DNA from: DASZBX01 sp035943635
GTDB taxonomy: Bacteria > Actinomycetota > Actinomycetes > Streptomycetales > Catenulisporaceae
Length of the DNA: 64,000 bases
Assembly: GCA_035943635.1 (NCBI GenBank)
Contig: DASZBX010000149.1
Coordinates: 47,143-111,142, forward strand
Direction: 5' to 3'
In this document: positions 1 through 7,749 of the stretch, piece after piece
Layout of the letters: each line of letters starts with the position of its first letter
How positions within the stretch are numbered: position 1 is the stretch's first letter
The notes under the pieces: model-generated
The model's input: the letters and a program-made list of their open reading frames with translations, nothing else
Told to the model about the DNA's origin: nothing
Database searches by the model: none
Translations under genes and position numbers: made by a program

Positions 1-494
1 GCCGCGGCGAGCAGGAGCGAGTTGAGCAGCGCCGACGTGAGCCGGATCAGGTACATGCCGTCCTCGCCGCGGAAGATCAGGCTCGGCCAGCCGACCGCGG
101 CGTAGTAGATCGGGTTGTAGTGCCCTGCGGTGGTCGGCGCGAGGACGGTCGCGTCGCTGTGCCGGACCGGTTTGCGGCAGTCGCGGTTCGGGTCCCCCCA
201 GCAGAGGTTGAGCTGCTTGTACGCGTCGGGGACCTCGTAGTAGCGGACCGGCTGCTCGGTCGGGCCCTGGCGCAGCGACTGGGTCAGGAAGCCGGGCGTC
301 CCGGTGATCTCGCCGCGCGCGGTCGCGGCCGCCTTGATCAGGTGCGAGGGCTCGTCCGGGGAGGCGCCCGGCGGCGTGCAGACGGACCAGGCGGCCGACA
401 GCGCGACGTAGACGGCCAGGGCGGCCAGGAAGATCCGGGTCGGAGTCCGGGCCGGATGCCACCGCGGGGTCAGGACGGGCCGGGGGAAGGTCAT
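1..494 (-). CDS. DUF2142-family membrane protein (C-terminal part outside window)
   Basis: Only the first 164 codons are in the window. The protein starts with ATG at 494, overlapping the TGA of the upstream acyltransferase (ATGA), so the two are translationally coupled. An N-terminal membrane helix (residues about 15-32) is followed by the motif PPGASPDEPSHL. A PPDEPxH-type motif just after the first helix is typical of DUF2142 proteins, large polytopic membrane proteins often found in O-antigen and cell-wall sugar clusters and thought to act like GT-C glycosyltransferases. A conserved-looking loop with NLCWGDPNRDC and HYNPIYYAAVGWP follows. The exact reaction is unknown. The gene context (sugar N-acetyltransferase, flippase-like protein, sugar dehydrogenase) supports a role in surface glycan assembly. 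Confidence 0.8.
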   Translation of the reverse strand, partial: MTFPRPVLTPRWHPARTPTRIFLAALAVYVALSAAWSVCTPPGASPDEPSHLIKAAATARGEITGTPGFLTQSLRQGPTEQPVRYYEVPDAYKQLNLCWGDPNRDCRKPVRHSDATVLAPTTAGHYNPIYYAAVGWPSLIFRGEDGMYLIRLTSALLNSLLLAA

Positions 495-1102
495 CGCAGC
501 GCGCTCTCGGCCGGACCGGACTGCGGCCGGGCCGGTGCGCTGTCCGGGCCCGCCGGCTCCGGGCGTTCCCCGAGGCAGGCCGGACAGCGGAGCTCGGCCG
601 GAGCCGCCTGCGCGCGGGAGACGACCTCGCCGCAGCGGCAGACCCAGCCCTGTGGCCGGGCCGGATTGCCGTACACCAGCTGGTGGTCGGCGACGTCCCG
701 GGTCACCACCGAGCCCGCGCCGACCAGTGCGTTGCGCCCGACCACGACCCCGCAGACCACGGTCGCGTTCGCCCCGATCGAGGCGCCCTCGAGCACGAGC
801 GTGCGGCCGACCCGCCAGTCCGCGCTGTGCGCCCGCGGCCGGAAGTCGTTGGTGAAGACGGCGCTCGGGCCGACGAACACGTCGTCGCCGAGCTCGACCC
901 CGTGGTAGACCGACACGTTGTTCTGGATCTTCACCCGGTCGCCGAGGACCACGCCCTCGTCCACGAACACGTTCTTGCCCAGGCTGCACCCGGCGCCGAC
1001 CACCGCGCCGCGGCGCACGTGCACCTGGTGCCACACCCGGGTGCCCTCGCCCAGGACGGCGCCCGGCTCGACCTGCGCGGTCTGATGTACGAATGCTCCC
1101 AC
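491..1102 (-). CDS. Hexapeptide-repeat sugar N-acetyltransferase (WlbB/WbpD-like)
   Basis: 203 residues built mostly of left-handed beta-helix hexapeptide repeats, such as GAVLGEGTRVWHQVHV, VKIQNNVSV and ASIGANATVVCGVVVGRNALVGAGSVVTRDV. The pattern with the loop FVGPSAVFTNDFRPR and the ending VYGNPAR matches WbpD/WlbB enzymes, which acetylate the 3-amino group of UDP-2-acetamido-3-amino-2,3-dideoxyglucuronate using acetyl-CoA. After the helix the chain has a short Cys segment (CRCGEVV then LRCPACLG), a possible zinc ribbon that many relatives carry. It starts with GTG at 1102 behind a GGAGG about 9 nt upstream. It overlaps the DUF2142 gene by 4 nt. The Gfo/Idh/MocA gene at 2434 could supply the preceding oxidation step; the matching aminotransferase is not in the window. 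Confidence 0.85.
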   Translation of the reverse strand: MGAFVHQTAQVEPGAVLGEGTRVWHQVHVRRGAVVGAGCSLGKNVFVDEGVVLGDRVKIQNNVSVYHGVELGDDVFVGPSAVFTNDFRPRAHSADWRVGRTLVLEGASIGANATVVCGVVVGRNALVGAGSVVTRDVADHQLVYGNPARPQGWVCRCGEVVSRAQAAPAELRCPACLGERPEPAGPDSAPARPQSGPAESALR

Positions 1103-1141
1103 TGTTCCAACCCTCCGAACTCGCTGTGCCGACCCGCGGCG

Positions 1142-2227
1142 CTACCCGGCCCCGGGTTCGTCGGCCGGCCCGGACGCCCGGGCCGGGTCCCGCCGCACGC
1201 CCCGCCGCCGGTCCCGGCCGCCCCGCGCCCCGGACAGCCGGACGCCGAGTGCGGCCAGGCCGGCCGAGGCCACGTCCCCGACGGTGAAGAACAACCGGGA
1301 GACCAGCGCCACGGCCACCGCCCGGGCCGGCGGCATCATGCTGCTGAGCACCGCGGCGACCACGGCCTCGCGCAGGCCCACCCCGGACGGCAGGATGAAC
1401 GCGAACAGGCTGACGGTCAGCGCGACGGCGATCGCGCCTGTGCACAACAGCACCCCGCCCGCCCCGGCCCGGCTCCACGCCGCGGCCAGCAGCCACAGGT
1501 GCACGCCGAACAGCCCGTACGAGACCAGCGAGCACAGCAGGGTCTTGCCGACCACCGCGTACCCGATCGGCCGCTCCAGGCCCGGGCGGCGCAGCAGCCG
1601 CAGCCCGGTGTCGACCAGGCGGCTGAGCACCGGCGGGTACAGGACGGCCAGGCCGACCGGCAGCAGGCAGTAGAGCCAGCCGGCCTCCGGGCTCTGCTTG
1701 AGCACCAGCGGCAGCGCGATGATCCCGAGCAGCAGCGAGGCGACCACGGACACCGCGGTCTGCACGATGCTCGCGGTCAGGATCCTGGTCCGCTGCACGC
1801 CGGACCGGCGCCCGAGCTCCATCTGCAGCACGTACGCCCAGACCGATCCGGGCACGTACTTGCCCAGCGACCCGACCAGCAGGATCTGTCCGGCCCGGCG
1901 CAGCCCGACCGGCGGCCCGAGCCCGTCGAGCACCAGCTGCCAGCCGACCGTCGCCGCGAGCAGCCCGGCGACCAGCGCCGCGCCGCTGAGCAGCAGCGAA
2001 CCGAGGGAGAGGGCGCGCACCGTCCCGGACACCGTCGACCATTCGGAGGCCGCCGCGTAGCCGACCGCGGCCAGCACGAACACGATCAACACCCTGCGTC
2101 CGGCCGCGACCAGTCCGGGCCGGCGCGCTCGGGCGGGCTCGGCCGGCGCGGCCTGGTCGGCCGGCTCGGGCGACCGGTCCGCCGGACCGGCGGCGGACTC
2201 GGCCGCCAGGGTCGGTAGTCCAGTCAT
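1142..2227 (-). CDS. Flippase-like integral membrane protein (LPG-synthase TM / UPF0104 family)
   Basis: 361 residues with about eight hydrophobic helices. Family marks are GSLGKYVPGSVWAY in the first third and the C-terminal FILPSGVGLREAVVAAVL, both typical of the lysylphosphatidylglycerol-synthase transmembrane domain (PF03706). Stand-alone members are often found in glycolipid clusters and are suspected lipid or glycolipid flippases. The N-terminal 40 residues are Ala/Pro/Glu-rich and probably cytosolic. The start is ATG at 2227, preceded by GGAG 7 nt upstream; a longer frame to 2299 is Arg-rich and lacks a ribosome site. A possible promoter reads leftwards with -10 TATAAA (plus-strand TTTATA, 2305-2310). 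It precedes the acyltransferase by 39 nt and probably shares its transcript. Confidence 0.82.
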   Translation of the reverse strand: MTGLPTLAAESAAGPADRSPEPADQAAPAEPARARRPGLVAAGRRVLIVFVLAAVGYAAASEWSTVSGTVRALSLGSLLLSGAALVAGLLAATVGWQLVLDGLGPPVGLRRAGQILLVGSLGKYVPGSVWAYVLQMELGRRSGVQRTRILTASIVQTAVSVVASLLLGIIALPLVLKQSPEAGWLYCLLPVGLAVLYPPVLSRLVDTGLRLLRRPGLERPIGYAVVGKTLLCSLVSYGLFGVHLWLLAAAWSRAGAGGVLLCTGAIAVALTVSLFAFILPSGVGLREAVVAAVLSSMMPPARAVAVALVSRLFFTVGDVASAGLAALGVRLSGARGGRDRRRGVRRDPARASGPADEPGAG

Positions 2228-2433
2228 GTGTTCTCCGTGGGGTCGGGCTCGGACGGCCCGGCCCGAGGCCCGAGGACGGATCGGAGGCAGGCGGAGCACT
2301 GGAGTTTATACCGGTTTACCCATCATTCTGGAACTACCTACCCGAAGGAGTTAAATCAGGGCATGCCGGTAGACTTCACCGTTATGGGTCAATAGCCTGT
2401 CCCGCGACGATCCACCGAAGGCCAGGAGCATCG

Positions 2434-3525
2434 ATGCGCGGCACCACCCCCCTCCGGCTCCTGCTCGTCGGGGCCGGCAGCATGGGCTCCCTGCACGCCC
2501 GGGTGATCGCCCAGTCCGGCGACTGCGTGCTGGCCGGGGTGGTGGACCCGGACGAGCCGGCCGGCCGCGCCCTGGCCGAGCGGCACGGCGCGCCGTGGAC
2601 GGCCGACCTGGCCGGGCTCGACGGCCTGGCCGGACCGGCCGGCGTGGACGCCGTGATCGTCGCCGCGCCCACCGAGCACCACCACCGGCTCGCCCTGGAC
2701 GTGCTGTCCGCCGGGAAGCCGCTGCTGCTGGAGAAACCGGTCTGCGACAGCCTGGCCGCCACCCGCGAGGTGCTGGCCGCGTCCGCGGCCCGCGGCGTGC
2801 CACTGATGTGCGGGCTGCTCGAACGCTACAACCCGGCCATCCTGACCGGGTTCGCCCTGATCCGGCAGCCGGTGCACGTCAGCGCGGTACGGCACGGCCC
2901 GTACGCCCCCCGGATCCGCACCGGCGTGGCCTGGGACCTGCTGGTGCACGACGTGGACCTGGTCGTGCGCGCGTTCGGCGGCGCGCTGCCGGTCCAGACC
3001 CGGGGGTCCACCGGCCGCTTCCACCCGGACTCGGCGGCCGGCGCCGAGGACGTGGCCGAGGCCGTGCTGACCTTCCCGGACGGCGCCCTGGGCACCGTCT
3101 CGGCCAGCCGGCTGGGCCAGCGCAAGGTCCGCTCTCTGGAGATCGCCGAACTCGACCGGCTGATCGAGATCGACCTGCTGCGCCGGGACGTGACCGTCTA
3201 CCGGCACGTCTCGCACGAGGCCGCCTGCGCCGACGGCCGTGGCTACCGGCAGCAGACCGTGATCGAGATCCCGGAGCTGGTCACCGCGGCCGAGCCGCTG
3301 GCCACCCAGCTGGCCCGGTTCGCCGACCTGGTCCGCGGCCGGGCCGACCCGGACGCCGAACGCGACTCGATCCTCCCGGCGCACCGCCTGGTCGACCAGG
3401 TGCTGGCCCAGTCCCGGGCGGGCGTCCCGCACCAGGCCGGGCCGGCGAGCGAGGCCGAGATCGAGGCGGCGGCCGAGGCGGCGGCGATGGCGATGGCGAC
3501 GGCGGCGACGACGCAGCGCGGTTAA
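2434..3525 (+). CDS. Gfo/Idh/MocA-family NAD(P)-dependent sugar dehydrogenase
   Basis: 363 residues. The N-terminal Rossmann fold has the dinucleotide motif VGAGSMGSLHARVI (residues 12-25), the EKP motif (LLLEKPVC, about 105) that places the catalytic Lys, and a downstream WDLLVHDVDLVV carrying the usual Asp/His. The C-terminal alpha/beta domain follows, then an Ala/Glu-rich tail of about 30 residues. These enzymes oxidise or epimerise sugars and nucleotide sugars. Facing a WbpD/WlbB-like acetyltransferase, a WbpB/WlbA-like UDP-GlcNAcA 3-dehydrogenase role is plausible but not proven. AGGAG lies 5 nt before the ATG. It is divergent from the flippase-like gene across a 206-nt gap. Confidence 0.85.
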   Translation: MRGTTPLRLLLVGAGSMGSLHARVIAQSGDCVLAGVVDPDEPAGRALAERHGAPWTADLAGLDGLAGPAGVDAVIVAAPTEHHHRLALDVLSAGKPLLLEKPVCDSLAATREVLAASAARGVPLMCGLLERYNPAILTGFALIRQPVHVSAVRHGPYAPRIRTGVAWDLLVHDVDLVVRAFGGALPVQTRGSTGRFHPDSAAGAEDVAEAVLTFPDGALGTVSASRLGQRKVRSLEIAELDRLIEIDLLRRDVTVYRHVSHEAACADGRGYRQQTVIEIPELVTAAEPLATQLARFADLVRGRADPDAERDSILPAHRLVDQVLAQSRAGVPHQAGPASEAEIEAAAEAAAMAMATAATTQRG

Positions 3526-3543
3526 CGCCCGGGCCCGCGTCGG

Positions 3544-3549
3544 TAGAAT
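3544..3549 (+). promoter_or_regulatory. -10 box of leaderless rsmD transcript
   Basis: TAGAAT, 7 nt before the rsmD ATG, with a -35-like TTAACG at 3522-3527 (spacer 16) that covers the stop codon of the preceding gene. No Shine-Dalgarno sequence is present. Confidence 0.55.
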
Positions 3550-3556
3550 CGCGCCC

Positions 3557-4144
3557 ATGCTCAGGATCATCGCGGGGGACTACGGCCGCCGGGTCATCAA
3601 GGCCCCCGCAGGCCAGCGGACCCGGCCGACCAGCGACCGGGTCCGCGAGGCGCTGTTCGGCACGCTCACCCGGCTGGCCGACCTCGACGGCGCCGTCTTC
3701 CTGGACCTCTACGCCGGATCCGGGGCGATCGGCCTGGAGGCGCTCTCCCGCGGCGCGGCCCGGGTCGTCCTGGTCGACAACGGCCCGGACGCGGTCGCCG
3801 TGATCCGCGAGAACGTCCGCACGCTCGGCGTCGCCGGTTCCTGCAAGATCGAGGCGTCCAGCGTGTCCGCGTACCTGGGCCGGTCCGCGCCGGTCGCCGC
3901 GGACATCGTGTTCTTGGACCCGCCGTACGCCCAGACGGTCGACGCCGACCTGGACCTGCTGGCCGCCCGCGGCTGGCTCGCCCCGGACGCGCTCGTCGTG
4001 GTCGAACGCGGCACCCGCACTCCGGACCCGGCCTGGCCGACGGCCCTGCCGGTCGAGGAGTCGCGGGTCTACGGCGAGACGAAACTCTGGTACTGCCGCA
4101 GCGAACCGACACCCGATCAGGTGACCGGCGCAGCCGAGGACTGA
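3557..4144 (+). CDS. rsmD: 16S rRNA (guanine(966)-N2)-methyltransferase RsmD
   Basis: 195 residues, the normal length for RsmD. The start MLRIIAGDYGRRVIKAP is typical, followed by RPTSDRVREALF, the SAM-binding FLDLYAGSGAIGLEALSRGA (motif I, about residues 48-67) and the catalytic DPPY motif (residues 121-124, FLDPPYAQ). It methylates N2 of G966 in 16S rRNA during 30S assembly. It is very likely leaderless: TAGAAT ends 7 nt before the ATG. In many actinobacteria rsmD is followed by coaD; here the next gene is a convergent regulator instead, so that pair is separated. Confidence 0.95.
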   Translation: MLRIIAGDYGRRVIKAPAGQRTRPTSDRVREALFGTLTRLADLDGAVFLDLYAGSGAIGLEALSRGAARVVLVDNGPDAVAVIRENVRTLGVAGSCKIEASSVSAYLGRSAPVAADIVFLDPPYAQTVDADLDLLAARGWLAPDALVVVERGTRTPDPAWPTALPVEESRVYGETKLWYCRSEPTPDQVTGAAED

Positions 4145-4156
4145 GCCGCCGGACGG

Positions 4157-5032
4157 TCAGATCGCCTCGGCCGCGTCCAGCAGCATCGACCGGGTGGCCA
4201 CCTCGTCCAGGGCGATCGCCTGCAGGTGGTAGAACATCCGGCTGATCCGTTTGACGTCCGCCGACTTGTCGATGAAGACGCTGCCCAGCAGGGTTTCCAT
4301 GTACCCCGCCTCCTCGCGCGCGGAAACCGGGTCGCCGAACTCGAAGACCACGAAGTTCGACGCCTCGCTGCCCGGATAGACCCCGGCCGTGCGCGGCACG
4401 ATCTGCACCTCGATGTTCGGCCGGCCCATGACGTCGACCAGGTGCATCAGCTGCGCGCGGACCACCTCGGCTGACCCGACCCGCCGGTGCAGCACGCTCT
4501 CGTCGATCACCACGGACAGCTGCGGCCGGCCCGGCCCGGTCAGCCGCGCCTGCCGCAGCATCCGCACGTCGACGAACGCCGAGACCTCCTGCGCGCCCTC
4601 GTCCGGCAGCATCCCCTCGACCACGGCCTGCGCGTACTCCCGGGTCTGCAGCAGCGCGGGGACGTAGACGGCCTCGTAGTTCAGGATCCGCCGGGCGATC
4701 GCCTCGTGCGCGATGAAGGTCGAGTCCCGGTCGCCGACCGAGCCGTGCCCGGCCCACCAGTCCTGCCCCCGGCCGTCCTTGGCCAGCTGCAACAGCGCGG
4801 CGGTCTCGGCCGGGTCGGCGCCGTAGTACTCGCACAGGTCCTTCACGTCCCGCGGGTTGACCCCGCGCTTGCCGGTCTCCATCCGGCTGATCTTGGCCGG
4901 GGAGAAGCCGGCGTACTCGGCGGACAGGTCGGCGGAGACCCGTTCCAGGGTCAGCTCGCGGTCCTGGCGCAGCCGGCGCAGCCGGTTGCCCAGCTCCCAG
5001 CGGTGAAGTGTCGGCGTGTCCTGGTTCGACAC
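4157..5032 (-). CDS. XRE-family helix-turn-helix regulator with DUF5753 domain
   Basis: 291 residues. An N-terminal helix-turn-helix (ELGNRLRRLRQDRELTLERV ... GFSPAKISRMETGKRGV, about residues 9-58) is followed by a DUF5753 ligand/effector domain (WWAGHGSVGDRDSTFIAHE onward, with the typical IVPRTAGVYPGSEASNFVVFEF). The family is abundant in Streptomyces and relatives, often paired with a small DUF397 protein and linked to development and antibiotic control. No DUF397 gene is seen here. I start it at GTG 5032, where GGAGG lies 5 nt upstream; an open frame reaches TTG 5098 but that start lies inside the palindrome at 5091-5106. It converges on rsmD with a 12-nt gap. Confidence 0.88.
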   Translation of the reverse strand: MSNQDTPTLHRWELGNRLRRLRQDRELTLERVSADLSAEYAGFSPAKISRMETGKRGVNPRDVKDLCEYYGADPAETAALLQLAKDGRGQDWWAGHGSVGDRDSTFIAHEAIARRILNYEAVYVPALLQTREYAQAVVEGMLPDEGAQEVSAFVDVRMLRQARLTGPGRPQLSVVIDESVLHRRVGSAEVVRAQLMHLVDVMGRPNIEVQIVPRTAGVYPGSEASNFVVFEFGDPVSAREEAGYMETLLGSVFIDKSADVKRISRMFYHLQAIALDEVATRSMLLDAAEAI

Positions 5033-5090
5033 CGGGGCCTCCGTGGATCCGAGTAGCGGCGAGGGGTCTGGCACCTGAGTCCTACCCAAT

Positions 5091-5106
5091 TTTGGCAATT
5101 GCCAAA
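5091..5106. promoter_or_regulatory. Perfect 16-bp palindrome, candidate operator
   Basis: TTTGGCAATTGCCAAA is a perfect inverted repeat 59 nt upstream of the XRE/DUF5753 start and 155 nt upstream of the divergent zinc-ribbon gene. Additional GGCAATT- and TTGGC-like half sites follow at about 5107-5122. It overlaps possible -35 elements of the leftward promoter. Autoregulation by the XRE protein is the simplest reading. Confidence 0.6.
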
Positions 5107-5260
5107 GGCAATTTAGCTTGGCACGTTAGAACGGTATTTTACCGGGCATCAGGCTGGTGTGGGAAGAGCCCGCGGGGACCGCCCGCGCACCGTCCGGACC
5201 GGGCGGGCGGACGGAACCGGGCTCGGCAAGGGCGGTTGACGAGTGAAAAGGAGTTCCATC

Positions 5261-5563
5261 GTGAACGACGTGAAGCCCAGGCCCCTCCTGGCGGACTGCC
5301 CCTACTGCGGGGGCACCGGCACCGACGCCGGGACCTGGGACCACCGCTGCGGCCGGTGCAACGGCCGCGGACGGATGGCCCGGTTCATGGTCGAGGAGAT
5401 CCTCGCCCACCGGGCCGAGCACGGCCTGCCGGGCGAGCACGGACTGGACGCCGGGACCGGCACCTCGAGTGAGGCCGAGCCCGACCCCGCCGACCACCCC
5501 GGCGGCGGCCGGGACGACGACCCCAACCCGCCGCGGCCCTACCGCTGGCGCCCGGCGGCCTGA
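5261..5563 (+). CDS. Small zinc-ribbon protein (two CxxC pairs), unknown function
   Basis: 100 residues. Two DnaJ-type zinc knuckles, Cys13-x2-Cys16 (CPYCGGTG) and Cys30-x2-Cys33 (CGRCNGRG), are separated by 13 residues and likely bind one Zn. A short helix (MARFMVEEILAHRAEHGL) follows, and the last 45 residues are Asp/Pro/Gly-rich and probably disordered. The start is GTG at 5261 with AAAGGAG 7 nt upstream; an in-frame GTG at 5243 lies upstream of that ribosome site and is unlikely. It is divergent from the XRE/DUF5753 gene and shares its 228-nt upstream region, so it may be a target. Function is unknown; the knuckles suggest binding of nucleic acid or protein. Confidence 0.75.
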   Translation: MNDVKPRPLLADCPYCGGTGTDAGTWDHRCGRCNGRGRMARFMVEEILAHRAEHGLPGEHGLDAGTGTSSEAEPDPADHPGGGRDDDPNPPRPYRWRPAA

Positions 5564-5600
5564 CCCCGGCCGGCAGGAAAGCGGGCAGCCGCGACGTGCG

Positions 5601-5749
5601 GCGCCCTCAGCCATCCGGCGGCGAAGGCATCACCGGGACGACGGCCGCCAGACAGTGGGCAGCCGCGCGCCCTCAGCCATCCGGCGACCGCACCACCGCA
5701 ACGACAGCCGCCAGGCACCAGACGGCGACGCGCCCTCAGCCGTCCGGCG
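5601..5749. repeat. Three tandem-like copies of the TetR gene's 3' end
   Basis: A 20-bp core GCGCCCTCAGCCATCCGGCG occurs at 5601-5620 and 5667-5686, with a one-base variant (GTCC for ATCC) at 5730-5749. The unit is about 63-66 bp: between cores the text also recurs (ACGACGGCCGCCAG versus ACGACAGCCGCCAG; GGGCAGCCGCG before copies 1 and 2). Copy 3 contains the TGA stop of the TetR gene, so copies 1 and 2 look like decayed duplicates of that gene end. Confidence 0.75.
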
Positions 5750-6389
5750 GCGGCGATCCGGTCCCCGGCAGCGCGGCGAACTGCTGGCCCAGGCCGGCGA
5801 TCAGCGCGGTCAGGCCCAGCTCGAACGCGCCCTCGTCGACCGCCTGGCGCCGGTCGGCCAGCAGGTGCGCCTCGCGCAGGTGCGGATAGTCGTCCGCGTA
5901 CACCGACGGATCGGGCAGGAAGCCCGCGGCGAACGAGCCCAGCGCCGAGCCGATCACGAAGAAGCGCATCAGCGCCCCGATCCGGGTCGCCTCGCGCGGC
6001 GGCCAGCCCGCGGCGACCAGGGCGCCGTAGACCGTGTCGGCCATCCGCAGCGCGGACGGGCGCCGGCCCGGGCCCGCGCCGGCGATCGGCACCAGGTTCG
6101 GGTGCGCGATCAGCACCGCGTGGTACGACCGGGCCCACTCGGCCAGCGCCCGCGGCCACGGGCCCCGGTCCAGCCCGCTGATGTCGACCTGCCCGATCAG
6201 CGAGTCGGCCACCGCTTCGAGCAGGTCGTGCTTGGTGTGGAAGTGGTTGTAGAGCGACGGGCCGCTGACCCCGAGCCGCCGGGCCAGGGTCCTGGTCGAC
6301 AGCGCGGCCAGGCCCTCGGCGTCGATCTGGTCCAGTGCCGCGGCGATGATCGCGGCCCGGCTGAGCAGAGGTGACTTGGGTCTCGGCAT
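5736..6389 (-). CDS. TetR/AcrR-family transcriptional regulator
   Basis: 217 residues. The N-terminal helix-turn-helix is clear: LSRAAIIAAALDQIDAEGL then TRTLARRLGVSGPSLYNHF (residues about 9-55), ending HTKHDLLEAVADSLIG. The remaining residues form the helical ligand domain. It is divergent from the thiolase-to-ligase operon, with only 101 nt between the two start codons and a near-perfect 19-bp palindrome in between, so it most likely represses that operon and itself, with an acyl-CoA as the probable effector (inference). The ATG at 6389 has a GGGGGA about 10 nt upstream. Confidence 0.92.
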   Translation of the reverse strand: MPRPKSPLLSRAAIIAAALDQIDAEGLAALSTRTLARRLGVSGPSLYNHFHTKHDLLEAVADSLIGQVDISGLDRGPWPRALAEWARSYHAVLIAHPNLVPIAGAGPGRRPSALRMADTVYGALVAAGWPPREATRIGALMRFFVIGSALGSFAAGFLPDPSVYADDYPHLREAHLLADRRQAVDEGAFELGLTALIAGLGQQFAALPGTGSPPPDG

Positions 6390-6439
6390 CGCGTGGAAAT
6401 CCCCCGTTCCGCCGTGGCCGGCCTGTGGGTTACAGTCAT

Positions 6440-6458
6440 AAACTAGCAGTGCAAGTTT
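6440..6458. promoter_or_regulatory. TetR operator candidate, 19-bp palindrome
   Basis: AAACTAGCAGTGCAAGTTT: outer arms AAACT/AGTTT and inner arms GCA/TGC about a central G, with mismatches only at the two flanking A positions. It is centred in the TetR-thiolase gap and overlaps the likely -10 sequence of the rightward promoter (TAAACT at 6439-6444). Confidence 0.65.
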
Positions 6459-6490
6459 TCCGGCCGCGACCGCACAGGCAAAGGAGCCTC

Positions 6491-7678
6491 ATGCGACCCG
6501 TCTACCTCGTCGCCGCCCGGCGCACCCCCATCGGCAGACTCCGCGGCGCCCTGGCCGGCGTCCGCCCGGACGACCTGGCCGCGCTGGTGATCGCCGACCT
6601 GGTCGCCGGACTGCCCGCACTGGACCCGGCCGAGATCGAGGACGTCTACTGGGGCGCGGCGAACCAGTCCGGCGAGGACAACCGCAACGTCGCCCGGATG
6701 GCCGCACTGCTGGCCGGACTGCCCGAGACGGTGCCCGGCGCGACCGTCAACCGCCTGTGCTCCTCCGGCCTGGAAGCGGTCACCCTGGCCGCCCGCACCA
6801 TCGCCGCCGGCGAGGCCGACCTGCTGCTCGCCGGTGGATCCGAGTCGATGAGCCGGGCCCCGTTCATGCTGGCGCGGCCCGAGGACGCGCTGCCGAACAC
6901 GATGCAACTGGCCGAGACCCGGCTGGGCTGGCGCCTGGTCAACCCGAGGATGTCCGACCTGCACGGCGTGCTATCCATGGGCGAGACGGCCGAGGAGGTC
7001 GCCGAGCGCTACCAGGTCAGCCGGGAACGGCAGGACGCGTTCGCCCTGCAGAGCCACCGCAACGCCGCCGCCGCCCGGGACGCCGGGGCCTTCGCCGCCG
7101 AACTGCTCCCGGTCCCGCTGTCCGGCGGCGCGGCGGTCACCGCGGACGAGGGGATCCGGCCGGACACCACGGCGCAGAAGCTGGCCGGGCTGCGGCCGGT
7201 GTTCCGGGCCGGCGGCACGGTCACCGCCGGGAACTCCTCCCCGCTCAACGACGGCGCGGCCGGCCTGGTCCTGGCCTCCGAAGCCGGCCTGGCCCGGCTC
7301 GGCGCCGAGCCGCTGGCCCGGTACGTGGCCGGGGCCAGCGCCGGGGTGCACCCGGACGTGATGGGGGTCGGCCCGATCCCGGCCACCGCCAAGGTGCTGG
7401 CCCGGTCCGGCTGGAAGATCGGCGACCTGGCCGCGGCCGAGCTGAACGAGGCCTTCGCCGCCCAGGCGCTGGCCGTGCTGGACGGGATCGGGATCGACCC
7501 GGGGATCGTCAACACCCGCGGCGGCGCGATCGCGCTCAGCCACCCGCTCGGCTGCTCCGGCGCCCGGATCCTGACCACCCTGGTGCACCGGATGCAGCAG
7601 CAGGACCTGCGCCGCGGCCTGGCCGCGATGTGCGTCGGGGTCGGCCAGGGCACCGCGGTGCTGGTCGAACGGCCCTGA
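6491..7678 (+). CDS. Acetyl-CoA C-acyltransferase (thiolase)
   Basis: 395 residues. All thiolase catalytic marks are present: nucleophile Cys90 (NRLCSSG), NEAFA near residue 325, GGAIALSHPLGCSGAR with the active-site His, and the C-terminal CVGVGQG with the second catalytic Cys. It cleaves 3-ketoacyl-CoA or condenses acetyl-CoA units. AAGGAG lies 4 nt upstream of ATG 6491; an in-frame ATG at 6371 would put the start inside the TetR gene and is rejected. It is the first gene of a four-gene operon with a reductase, a hydratase and an acyl-CoA ligase, consistent with fatty-acid or related acid catabolism or with (R)-3-hydroxyacyl-CoA formation. Confidence 0.93.
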   Translation: MRPVYLVAARRTPIGRLRGALAGVRPDDLAALVIADLVAGLPALDPAEIEDVYWGAANQSGEDNRNVARMAALLAGLPETVPGATVNRLCSSGLEAVTLAARTIAAGEADLLLAGGSESMSRAPFMLARPEDALPNTMQLAETRLGWRLVNPRMSDLHGVLSMGETAEEVAERYQVSRERQDAFALQSHRNAAAARDAGAFAAELLPVPLSGGAAVTADEGIRPDTTAQKLAGLRPVFRAGGTVTAGNSSPLNDGAAGLVLASEAGLARLGAEPLARYVAGASAGVHPDVMGVGPIPATAKVLARSGWKIGDLAAAELNEAFAAQALAVLDGIGIDPGIVNTRGGAIALSHPLGCSGARILTTLVHRMQQQDLRRGLAAMCVGVGQGTAVLVERP

Positions 7679-7749
7679 ACCGGCGCCCGCGGGCCCGGCG
7701 GACCCGTGTCATATTCGTCTGTACCGGACAACGCTGAAAGGTAGCTGCC

